DNA of 64,000 nucleotides, taken from assembly GCA_009746045.1 (NCBI GenBank), contig RPFO01002171.1, positions 7,501 to 71,500 on the forward strand, given 5' to 3'. Source of the stretch: Mesostigma viride (Eukaryota; Streptophyta; Mesostigmatophyceae; Mesostigmatales; Mesostigmataceae). Position 1 is the first letter of the stretch. The number at the start of each line of letters is the position of its first letter. A program made the position numbers and the translations under genes. The notes beneath the pieces are model-generated. The model ran no database searches. It saw only the letters and a program-made list of their open reading frames with translations, and was not told the DNA's origin. Shown in pieces: positions 34,006 through 44,480 of this stretch.

Positions 34006-34502
34006 AAAATTAAATTAAATTATAACATGCCTCCGTTAGCCAACCGTAAACCGGCGTGCCGTCGAGCTTAGCTGCCTGTGTGGGTGTGATTGTCCACGCC
34101 TCGGCGCCATACGTGAGCACCGTGAGGACGAGGACCTTGAAGAGCATGCGCTTGCGGTGAGCACTCGCCATGCATGCAGGCCCTTCGAGCGCCAGTAGGT
34201 GTTGAGCGAACGGAGCCTGGCCCAGGCCAGGCCGATGCGGATGTCCACATCGTCTGCGGTGTCAGGGAGCCTACTCCCCAACAGTTTGAAGCGATCGCGG
34301 AACGGGACCTCCGTCCCGTCGAGCAGGCGCGGCAGCGGCGGTCTACTGGAGGCCCCAATCACCATCGCCTCAGTTTTGACACTCATCTCCAACCCCACCG
34401 CCCTCGCCTCCATGCAGGCCCAGACAGCCCAGCCAGGTCTGAATGTGCTCGGGGCGCGCGATGAGGGTGGTGTCAGTGACTTTATGGTTGGGGTTAATCA
34501 AT
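34006..34502 (-). mobile_element. LINE reverse-transcriptase fragment with AATTT tail
   Basis: On minus, reading from about 34500: VTDTTLIARPEHIQTWLGC (a decayed xADDT-type catalytic box), then GLEMSVKTEAMVIGASS, FRDRFKLLGSRLPDTADDVD, ARLRSLNTYWRSKG and, after frame changes, LTVLTYGAEAWTITP. This is the order seen in non-LTR reverse transcriptases from the catalytic box into the thumb (YGxExW). It stops almost at the 3' end, and an AATTT tail lies at 34006-34022. It is a different LINE type from the 16.3-kb and 48-kb copies. Confidence 0.85.
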
Positions 34503-34840
34503 TTAGAACATAACTCCGTTGGGAGCTTATGTAACACATACTAGGGCTCCCTGAGAGGGGGCATATGGTTTCTAATACATTCTACATTGTCTCCTTGACA
34601 TTCTGAGCTACAACCTGCAGGTGGGGGAATGTAAACCGCCACCTACTAGATGGGTACACAAGGTGCACCTGCACCATCATTCAACTGATGTATATCATAC
34701 CTAAAAGGCATGGCCGCATGGGGTTACTGACTGCCTATATCATGGGATCGACTCCCTGATGATGGATGATGCATTAGGAATTTAGCCAAGCTCTGCCTAT
34801 GCAGAGAGTCACTCTCTGCAGAGAAGCCATTAATTATTTA
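34503..34840 (-). repeat. Interspersed repeat related to 15163-15535
   Basis: It carries the same block order as at 15.2 kb: AACATAACTCCGTTGGGAG, TGTAACACATA, TAATACATTCTA, GTGGGGGAATGTAAAC, then a diverged body with GGTGCACCTGCACC. Confidence 0.7.
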
Positions 34841-35105
34841 TTTAATCAATTAATTATTTAATTAATTGAACTCGTGCTCCCTTTGGAGAGTCACGAAGCA
34901 CCGAGGTGAGCATTTCAAGATATCCCTGTGTGTGCACAACAGGAAGAAAGGGCAGAGACCCCCTTTTTCCTTCACGCCAGAGGCATTCCGGCACAGCTGC
35001 GCAATCGATCGGACACGTTATAGACTATCCGGCAAGTTCTGTGGGTGCAATATGACCCATATGTGAGCATATCATAACAAGGAGTGTGGGCAAGTAATCA
35101 ATCTG
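34841..35105 (-). mobile_element. Uninterrupted copy of the stem-loop/TTAA-tailed short element
   Basis: On minus this reads through GGCTATGATCAGAT, CTTGCCCACACTCCTTG, ATATTGCACCCACAGAAC, CTTTCTTCCTGTTGTGCACA to GACTCTCCAAAGGGAGCACG and a TTAA-rich tail (34832-34866). It is the reference for the interrupted copy at 21.6-22.0 kb. Confidence 0.85.
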
Positions 35106-35112
35106 ATCATAG

Positions 35113-35304
35113 CCATCTAGGTCATCTAGTCGCTCTACACGCAAGCCAGCCATAATTTCAATGCACAAGGCTACACATTTCCATCTCCATTCATATTCAT
35201 CATCCTGAACGATCTCAAAAACGCGGACAAGATAACGGCAGGCTCGAGCTACCATGGTCCGGATTCTCCCGATTTCTGGCCTGCGCTGGTTGTCTCCTTG
35301 ATAG
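35113..35304 (+). mobile_element. Long copy of the GGTTGTCTCCTTG-ended element (left arm of inverted pair)
   Basis: This copy is about 192 bp from CCATCTAGGTCATCTAGTCG to TGGTTGTCTCCTTGAT, the longest form seen in the window together with the next entry. No polymerase III A/B boxes were recognised in it. Confidence 0.85.
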
Positions 35305-35353
35305 CCAGGACGTAGCATGGCTGTACAAGGACTAAGCTAACTAGCTAAGGCTA

Positions 35354-35545
35354 CATATCAAAGAGACAACCAGCGCAGGCCAGAAATCGGGAGAATCCGG
35401 ACCATGGTAGCTCGAGCCTGCCGTTATCTTTTCCGCGTTTTCGAGTCGTTCAGGATGATGAAGATGAATGGTGATGGAAATGTGTATCCTTGTGCATTGA
35501 AATTATGGCTGGCTTACGTGTGGAGCGACTAGATGACCTAGACGG
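35354..35545 (-). mobile_element. Long copy of the GGTTGTCTCCTTG-ended element (right arm of inverted pair)
   Basis: It is nearly identical to 35113-35304 on the other strand, with a spacer of about 50 bp between the two. Differences are a handful of substitutions and very small indels. Confidence 0.85.
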
Positions 35546-36195
35546 TGGGGCCGGAAACAGCATGCTTGATCAGGGCGTGTGTTTCTAGCCTAACTGGCCG
35601 GGAGTGTCTAGTGGTGAGCACCATTGCTGCGATCGCTCTCCCACCATTTACGAGGAAATACCCGCAAATGGAAAACCACTGAAAAGGTCTAGCTAGTCAG
35701 TCATCACGTTAGCCATGCCATGATTCCAAACGTCCAAGAACTGCACACGGTGCAAAGGCAAAAAGCCGGAGGACAGCACTTTCAAATGTGCGGCGGGAAC
35801 CAAAAGCCCGCGGATGCCAGAAAACATCGTGTTGCGGCAGCGACGCGACGATGTGGACAACGAATCCAGTGCCAAGCTCGGAACGGCCGCAAAGGAGATC
35901 TGGCATCACAGGGTTCAGATGTGCGGAGATACTATGCGATCCAGCCGGTCCACGACCTGTTTGTAGAGCTTGTGCCAAGGGGCAGCACCGAACAGATGTG
36001 GGTGACGTTGCAAAAAACATCGGACTTGACGGAGCATAATGGCTCGGTCATAGTCTTTGATATGGCTGGTTGTAGTACCATGTGTTAGCGGAGCACGTGG
36101 CTAGGTATATGGTGGCACAGCTAGGCAAACATTCTAGGCTTGGCTGCCATGGCGGCAGTGACTACCAATGGATATAAGCTAGGGCTATTATACAA
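35546..36195. other. Open frames on both strands, no recognised product
   Basis: A plus frame (35720-36088, 122 residues) and a minus frame (36020-35709, 103 residues) overlap. Neither resembles a known family. The position between transposon fragments suggests further mobile-element debris. Confidence 0.25.
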
Positions 36196-36910
36196 GCTAT
36201 TCTAGCCCGCAGGGGGCGTCCACATCTTGTGGTTGATCATCAGGTCCCCGCCCCTTCAGTACACCTTGGGCTTCTGGGGGTCCTGCTTGTGGCGGAGGTA
36301 TTCCGGCCACAGGTCGCGTCGCTGCTGCTGCTGGGCGCGGGGGTACGTCACGGTCGTCCGTCCAGCGTCCAGGTGAGGTCGTGCAACCCGTCTTGCGACG
36401 AGAAAGGAACCGCTGCTTGTCCTCACGGGAGGGGAAGGTGAGCAGGACTGGTGGGGGAGCCGCCTTGTCCCGAGAGTGGGGAAGGCGGTGGCACGGGCAC
36501 GTAGTTCTACCTAGCTCACTTACCAGGCCCATGAGGGTAAGGAGCTGGTCCTTTCAAGAGCTCGTCGGCATGGGTGGTTGACGTCTCACCTGGCTTCTGG
36601 GGGAAGCGACGCAGCACCACCCGGCAGTCGCGGCGAGCGCGGTCGGTGGCCTCCCGTTGTTGTGGCTGGCGAAGGTCTTCAAGCTCCTGGAGTTTCGTAG
36701 CGATGGCTTCAGTGGTTGAGGCGGTCGCTGTCCGCAGCAGGTCCGCATAGGAGAGGGGCCGAAGGTCGCCAGCATCCAGCCGGGGTGGCTGGGATGCGAG
36801 TGGTGGCCGTCTGCTCCGCTATCTCTGTGACCTGTGTGGCCAGGGCCTCGATGTGGGCGGTGATGGCTTCAAGCTTCATCATGAGCACACCACACTTGCC
36901 CTCCACCTAA
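36196..36910 (-). mobile_element. LINE ORF1 fragment (subfamily A), best-preserved copy
   Basis: On minus: EGKCGVLMMKLEAITAHIEA (helical, coiled-coil-like), then RRDCRVVLRRFPQKPGETS, then APPPVLLTFPSREDKQRFLS and TSPGRWTDDRDV in shifted frames. The order fits LINE ORF1: coiled coil, RRM-like middle, C-terminal domain with FLSRRK. Stops and frame changes are present. Confidence 0.8.
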
Positions 36911-37542
36911 CATTAAGGCGAGAGACAAGTGCAGCATGCGCCTCAGATGCCTGCGCCGCGGTCTGCAGCGCCGTGAACTGAGGTTGGAGCTCAAGTGGAC
37001 GACCTTGGTTTCCACATTGGAGCCCCGAGCCTAGCTTGAGAAATCCATGCCCTAGCCTTAGTATAGCCATGATGATCACCCCCGAATACCCATCTGGAGC
37101 AGGCGGCAGGCTCCCATCCTTCGCCTGCAGGACAAGCTCCATGCGATGGAAAGCACTATTCCATCCATATCTCCCTCCCCTCTGCTCCATCCCGACCCCC
37201 ATCTTCTGCTGCATCCACCGGCCCCCATCTCCCCTCTTTAAAATGATTTTCCAAACCATATCCCTCTCGCGAACATCATTTGTTCATACAAATATTACTC
37301 AATCCACCATATGAGCTCTTATAAATCGCGCCATGTAAGCAACAACAGCTGTTGCAGAACATTTATTGCATGCTACTTTGCTGACTACAAAATTGCCGTT
37401 ACCTGGACTTTGTAGTCACAACTGCTATATTGGGGTCTGGAACCAGAACATGTGAAACTAAGCCTCCACAACACCGAGAACACGAAAATGGTTATGCACC
37501 CATCTGGCATCGGTTCATGAACACAGGATAAGATCTGGATGT
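36911..37542. other. 3' flank of V-ATPase subunit B
   Basis: No gene was recognised. The right part (about 37320-37542) is likely the 3' UTR of the V-ATPase gene on minus. Confidence 0.4.
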
Positions 37543-40500
37543 TTAGACATCGCCATGCCGGCTGTAGAACACATCCAGCGTCTTGGCCGGAATACGACGC
37601 AGCAGCTCGCGTGGGAATAGGCGCAGCAGCGTCCACGCAAGATCCAGCGACTGGAAGATATCGCGCTTGTCGTACAAGCCCTGGGTCACGAACTTGCGCT
37701 CGAACTTGTCCAGGAACTCCAGGTACAGCTGTGGCACGCGAATGTGTCCAGCAAGCAGAACATAATTTGTCCGCATGGTCAGTTACAGAAATCCATGGAG
37801 GATACTTGTCACTCGTGAAATGGGAGTGCTGTTGATATGAAAGACTATGTTGGGCGAAAACAACCAAAAGAACATCTGAGAGCAATGACGAATTGATGAA
37901 CTGCCACCAAGCAACACCACTATTTCCACCAAAACCTGGGCAAATACAACTGGGGTAACAGTGGTGGACAGGCAACAGTGATGGGCCTTGCAAGAATATT
38001 CATGGACAAAAGGAATAGCTGCTCACCAGATCTTCTGCCGACAGCGCCTCCTCACCGACGACGGCCTTCATGGCCATCACATCCTTGCCGATAGCATAGT
38101 TGGCATACAGCTGCACGCAGGTTGGGGAAGCAAACGGCACGAAGAGATGCATTCAGCAAAACCCCTAAGCATGGCAACCTGCCCAGCCTGCAAGATAGCC
38201 ATATGGCTAGGTAACCCAATCAACATGGCATGCTGATACTTTGGCTTGCTTGGTCACGCATCTACCTCTGCATCGGTGTCCATACCCCAGTAAAGCTGCA
38301 TCTGCCTCTGCCGTACCGTGCTGGGCTACACGACGTTAATCGACTGCTGATGCAACCAAGTAAATCAGCAGTCAAGGGATGGAAGCAAAAATGAAACACA
38401 ACTGGAAAAACAAAAGAACGGCAAGAGCTGTATGCTGCAAGGGACAGCCAGCGCATGCCTGACTGTACAAGAACAGGACATGTAAATACTCTAGCATGAC
38501 TTTACACCAGCAACACTATCCATTCATAAAATTCAACATGAATCAAGTGGTTGGGGACATGGTATGCGCAAAGTGTCAAAGTCATATTAGTGGTCTAAAT
38601 TTGCTTCGACCACATGTATAAATGTTCAGGACCAGGCCTTGAGGGTGGAACGCATGGCAGCGCGCACATACCTGGTTTGACACATCAGAGTGGTCCTTGC
38701 GGGTCATGCCCTCACCAATGGCACTCTGCACGTGGAAGATGCACCGCAACAAACACACAACAAGATCAAGCACCGTTCTTTAGAGTCGGACAGGAGAATG
38801 CGCTCATTATAGCCCAAGCCAAGTTGCCACACAGGCATGCAGGCAGAAAAAACAGGGACACTTGCAGCCCAAAAGAAGGAAGACATCAAAGGAGCTCCGC
38901 GAAAGTTGCAGCCATAAGCTAGCTGGTGTCACTATCGGACGTCACAAACCCTGCACCCCCATGCTAACTTGAATGCACAAGGCATCCTCCCGGTACAAGC
39001 TAAGTCCAATTCATTTTATCTGCCGGGCACGCACCTTCATCAGACGGGACAGAGATGGCAGCACGTTGATGGGTGGGTAGATCTGTTCACAAGGGAGAAA
39101 GGGAAGGAAGGAAGCACACAGGCCACGATCAGGGCACAGATGAGTAGTCCAGCAAATCAAACGGATCATCCCATGGCAGGCACATAGACATGTGACGAGG
39201 GGCCAACAAAAAAAGAGCCATGGGCATGGGCCAAGCTCCCACTCCATGCTGAGGGCTGCCCATCACAACTGTGGCATGCCCTTACATTGTGAACCGTACG
39301 CAGCCACAACAAGTGCACACAGCACTCCCACGCACATCGTGGCATGCAGCGTCCCCATCCCCACACACAACGCTCCGGCACTTACAGTCCGCGCTTGTCC
39401 CCACCCCATGGGCACACACACACCTAGCAGATCTCGGAAGTTTGCATGTGAGCTCCCCACAAGGCCATATGCTGGATGCCTTGGTAAGCACCATCACCAC
39501 AGCAACCTGGCCCGCAAAGGGGACCATTTACAACCAAGTCCACGCGACCTTGCAATGTGGATACCAGGCACCCAAACAAGCGGGAAAGCAGCCACTGGCC
39601 GGCGGCCGGCAGCACTATACCTGTCGGTTGTGCAGCTGGCGATCAATGTAGATCTGGCCCTCCGTGATGTAGCCCGTAAGATCGGGAATAGGGTGGGTGA
39701 TATCTGCATTAGGAACAAGCAAGAAGATACAGTGTCTCAAGTCAGCAAGTCTCCATGACAGAAGGTAAGATAGCTATCCAGGCAGCATGGCAGGCAACGA
39801 CCCCACTCGGGCATCGCATGCCACGCTTGCGACAACAAGAAAACAAATTTACTGTGATGCACCATTCAGATCCGGCCAGTCAATACATGTGAAACAAACA
39901 GCACGCATCCTTCCAAATGGCCTAGTCCCCTGCAACTTCCTAGTCCATGGGTTCCAGACGCGAGCGTGCAAACAATTGTGGATGCATCCATTCCAACCAC
40001 TGCGCGCGGACTGTTGTGGCCAAGTGAATCTAACGATATTGCCTGCCATAGCTGAAACATAGAACGGCCTGACGTGCATGGCCAGTGCGGGAGATGGCAT
40101 TTTGCTGACAACCCCCAACACACCAACCAATGGGCATGGGGGTGCACTCACCATCGTTGGGCATGGTCAGAATGGGGATCTGGGTGATCGACCCCTGGCG
40201 GCCCTCGATACGGCCGGCACGCTCGTAGATGGTGGCAAGATCTGTGTACATGTAACCGGGGTAACCACGGCGACCGGGCACCTCCTCACGCGCAGCAGAC
40301 ACCTGGCACATATTAGGGGCACACGGTCGCCCATCATCGCACAGGGCGAACGTAAGAAGACAGCACGCACATGCCCATGGTCAGCAGGAGCAAGCATTGG
40401 GGGCAAAGAGGCATGCACATGCGTCCTCTGGTGGCCAGCCAGGACCACACCGTTCAAGTCTGCCCACGAATCCACCCACCCACACCCACACCTTGCTGCC

Positions 40501-43484
40501 GCCATGACAAGGCTGGTGGAAGACTTAGCGGGAGCGCCCATCCACCCATACCGCATAATAACAAAACCCGCGGCGCAACCAGAAGCCATAGACATTCCCA
40601 CAAATTGCCCCCCGCCCCCCCCAAAAGCCGCGGAGACAAATTCTAAACACGCAGGATTTTGCAGCACATGCAAACCCATGCCTGAAGCCTGCTGCCCGTC
40701 GTGATTGCCAGGGCCGTCCCGCTTATGCCATCCGGCCACCCCTGCCTGACATTGCTTGCCCCGCCAACCCACACGAGCGACAGCCAACAAGGCTCTTGCA
40801 GCTGTGTCGCGCTAGCCTGCTCACCTCACGCAGGGCATCGGCGTACGAGGACATGTCGGTAAGGATGACCAGCACGTGCTTGCCGCACTCGTAGGCCAAG
40901 TACTCGGCCGTGGTCAGCGCGATACGTGGCGTGATGATGCGCTCAATCGTGGGGTCATTGGCCTGGGGGGAACAGGCGTGGGGAAGGGGTGTTATCGGAT
41001 AGTCCAGGGGAGGGAAGCAAACATATTAGCACGAGGACAGTGTGGCAGGCAAGCACAGTACGTGCTTACACACGTAGCAAACAAAGTAGCACACAAAGTA
41101 GCACACACGAAGAAAACAAAGTAGCACACAAAGTAGCACACACGAAGCAAACAAAGTAGCACACAAAGTAGCACACACGAAGCAAACAAAGTAGCACACA
41201 AAGTAGCACACAAAGTAGCACAAACGAGGCACACAAAGTAGCACACAAAGTAGCACAGAAAGTAGCACAGAAAGTAGCACAGAAAGTAGCACAGAAAGTA
41301 GCACAGAAAGTAGCACAGAAAGTAGCACACAAGTAGCATGGATACTCCCTCAAGCTGCACGAGGTGTGGCAGTTGAACAGAGCCTCAGGGCAAAAATCTT
41401 GAACATCCTGCTTTGGCTAGCATCATGTGATCAAGCAGGCACCAGACAGTCGCCTAAGCAGCAGAGTTACACAAATACAGGTTGCCACTCACGGCTTGCA
41501 CATCAACAATCCTGCCGCATGCCAAACCCGATGCTGAGAACACACAAAGCAACCGATGGCCCACAAGGGATGACAAGGGCACAACAGTAATTAAAAAAAA
41601 AAAAACAGTTCCCAAGTATGCACTCCAGGATAAGCCCACCCCGCCACCTGCATGACTTGCACACGCCACCAGCACTCCCTAAGCTAGTCGACAATCTAAC
41701 GGCAACTAAGAAACCCTCGCCAGCTACTTCCCCCTAGTCAGCGGACAGTGTTGCGAGGGGTCGGGGCAGCATGTTCACCATACCAGGTTGAGGAAGAGCG
41801 TGACACGCTCCATGGAGCCGTTCTCCTCGAAGTCCTGCTTGAAGTACTGCGCTGTCTCCATACTGACACCCATGGCCGCGAACACGATGGCGAACTCCGA
41901 GGGGCCGTCATCTCCATGAGTCTGGGGCGAGTGGCGAAAGCAAACATGTGCCGGCACAAGGAACGAGGCTTGAGATACGCAGCAGAAAATGTGTGCATGG
42001 AAGCGAGTGAAAGGGCATGCACAACAGACATAAACTATCCACAGCGGCCCCACAGACACGCATCAACTATCCAAAGAGCGGGGCGGCGCATACCTTCATC
42101 AGGTCGCCCTCGTTGTGCTGCTTCTTGACCAGACCGGCCTGTCGGCAGATCTGCGCGGCGATGACGTTGTGGGGCAGACCGGCGGCAGAGAAGAGCGGGA
42201 TCTTCTGGCCACGCGCGATCGAGTTCATGACGTCGATCGTGGATATACCAGTCTCAATCATCTCCTCGGGATACGTGCGCTCGCTAGGGTTGATGGGCAT
42301 GCCTGCAATGCAGTGTCGCCAAGACATGGCGACAGCAAACAGCCATAAAGAGCAAATGTCAGACATCTGCAACCAGATATTGAAATAGAAGCTTCGCTTC
42401 TGGAAGGTCGGTAGGTTGCTGGGCTCGTGGACATTGAGTGTGCCATGAAATTCCAGGAAGGCAATCCAACGGTTCAAATGACAGAATGCCACACCAACTT
42501 ACAGAATGCCGTGCATGGACTCACTGGCACATACTACTGAGGGAGCATATACTACCCACATCTAAGGCAAAGTGAATATTAGAAAACAAAGATAACCTGA
42601 TGCTCTGTCAAACGAGCTATCTGCACACTGCAACCAAACACATTGTGCAAGTCTACGGCACACGGCCATGCTGGCATCAAGTACCTTGAATATCCAGCCA
42701 TTCCTCGGCCAGCACGGGCGGGCCATTATCAATTGGCTTTCCTGAGCCGTTGAAGACACGTCCAAGCATGTCCAGAGACACAGGGGTCTTCAGCACCTCC
42801 CCTGTGAACTCGCACTGCGTCGACCGGTTATCGATTCCTGACGTGCCCTCGAAAATCTGCGTATTGCATATGGAAACGTATGAGATTCGCCTTGTCAGCC
42901 AAGGGCGTGGGTTATAGGGCGTTAAACGCCAATAGAATGCAAAGTCTTCAACAGCTTCCAAACGCTTATCCCCGCGCAAAAAAAAAAAAAGAAAAAAAAT
43001 GTCACTAACCTGCACGACGGCCTTGTCACCATCGACTTCCAGCACCTGCCCTCTCCGGGTTGATCCATCGCCCAGCTTGACTTTAACGATCTCAGCATAC
43101 TTGGCATCCTGCACACAATTTCCACAAAGGGGTGCGCGCGAAAATTGTCAGAGAGGACGTTTTTATGACCGCACGATGCGCAGGAAGGAAGCAAAAGTGC
43201 ATTGACCGATATCGCTCGAGAAACGCTTACCTTGACCTTGTCCAGGATAACCAGTGGGCCACTGACACCGGCAACAGTGCGGTAGTCTGCAGGGAGGTAA
43301 GGTAAACGAAAACGACGCGCTTCAAGTTTGTAAGAAACAACTTGGGATACACATAGGCTAAAAGAGACCGTACGCATTGCGCATTCCAGGAATATCGAGA
43401 AGTATAATGTATCTCACCAATGCGCGGGTGAACGATGTAATCACGATTAACCGCATCAATATGGAGTTTCATAAAATCCTCCAT
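37543..43484 (-). CDS. VMA2: V-type H+-ATPase subunit B, 13 exons
   Basis: Subunit B is the non-catalytic nucleotide-binding subunit of the V1 ring that drives proton pumping into vacuoles and endomembranes. Exons in order: 43484-43418, 43286-43231, 43108-43010, 42856-42685, 42302-42094, 41921-41784, 40962-40825, 40302-40152, 39703-39621, 39082-39035, 38725-38672, 38110-38027, 37728-37543. All phases agree and give 494 residues, the usual length. Marks: [143 protein letters not shown]. Every intron is GT-AG. No break or missing motif was seen. It is head-to-head with the ankyrin-malonyltransferase gene. Confidence 0.98.
41073..41338. repeat. 12-bp-based tandem repeat in V-ATPase B intron 6
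   Basis: Units such as GTAGCACACAAA and GTAGCACAGAAA, with interspersed CACGAAGCAAACAAA variants, fill about 270 bp of the intron between exons 6 and 7. The minus strand shows open Cys/Leu/Val/Tyr-rich frames that are artefacts. Confidence 0.93.
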
Positions 43485-44480
43485 TTTCCGCGCGCTCTGT
43501 TATCAACCCCTAGCTTTTAGCTGTTGAAGTCCTAGGTGACGATAACCAGTTAACTACCGGGCCTGACGAAAGCTTGCGTTCAACGCGCCTCGTCAACCGC
43601 AGCGCTCAACGCGGCTGTTGAAGCCTTTTCCCCCGCGGTATAATGGTGGCACCACAGCCAAGCAACGTTGGCCACGCTGCGTCCCTTCAGCCTCATGCCG
43701 GATGGCCAGGAAGCCGTGCGTGGTTCGTGTACGCCCGAGCCGCTGGAGCCCGTGCCAGGTTTACTCGTGGAATATGGTACTTGCCTTTCTAACCGGGGCG
43801 CCGCGCCGCGCCAATAGGTGCTTGCCAGGCAAAAACAAGTTACTGTGTACAACAGACGAACGGACGAGGCATTGCGGAACGGATCCGCTCAGATGCTATG
43901 CTACCTGCCGTACACATCTACTAGTGTGAAGCGCCCTGGGAACAGATAATCAATCGACCGGCTTACTAGAATACTGAATTAACGGTTGACTCGATGTTTG
44001 TGGCTAGCCATTGGTTTCTTAGTGCTTGATACTAGCGCTACCGAACAGTATCGATCTTGATCACGACAATCATGAATGCCACGAAGGCACGAACTGAACT
44101 CAAGAAAAGTCCCCCCCCCGGAAATCCCCGGAAAACTGAACTCAAGAAAAGTGACGGGTCATGGGTGACGGGTGCATGCAGTCATTCTTGTGGACTGTGT
44201 GTGGACTGTGCAGTCGACGATTAAGTCACGGCATCAAATTGAGAAGGAAGGCGGGGAAACGTAACGCGCGAGGTGCGAGGGAAATGTTGTGACAGGTTCG
44301 GTTTCGCTCTTGTGAAACTAGACAGCAACACGGCAAATGTGCACTCCGTTGTTATATAACGGGGTGCACAAGCAAATCCATTTACGAGAAAGATGCCTGT
44401 TTGATCTCTGCTTCGTCAATTGCCATATCGTGGCTCGTTTGATTCATACACCATCTGCTATAAGTACTTAAACAGTAAAG
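43485..44480. promoter_or_regulatory. Head-to-head spacer between V-ATPase B and the malonyltransferase gene
   Basis: The gap is 1.0 kb. A local duplication of AACTGAACTCAAGAAAAGT occurs near 44094 and 44136. TATATAAC (44353) and TATAAGTACTTAAAC (44460) are TATA-like and lie on the malonyltransferase side; function is inferred only from position. Confidence 0.4.

Noticed and set aside
35720-36088. 122-residue plus frame as a gene
   Set aside because: No family resemblance, a competing minus frame, and transposon fragments on both sides.
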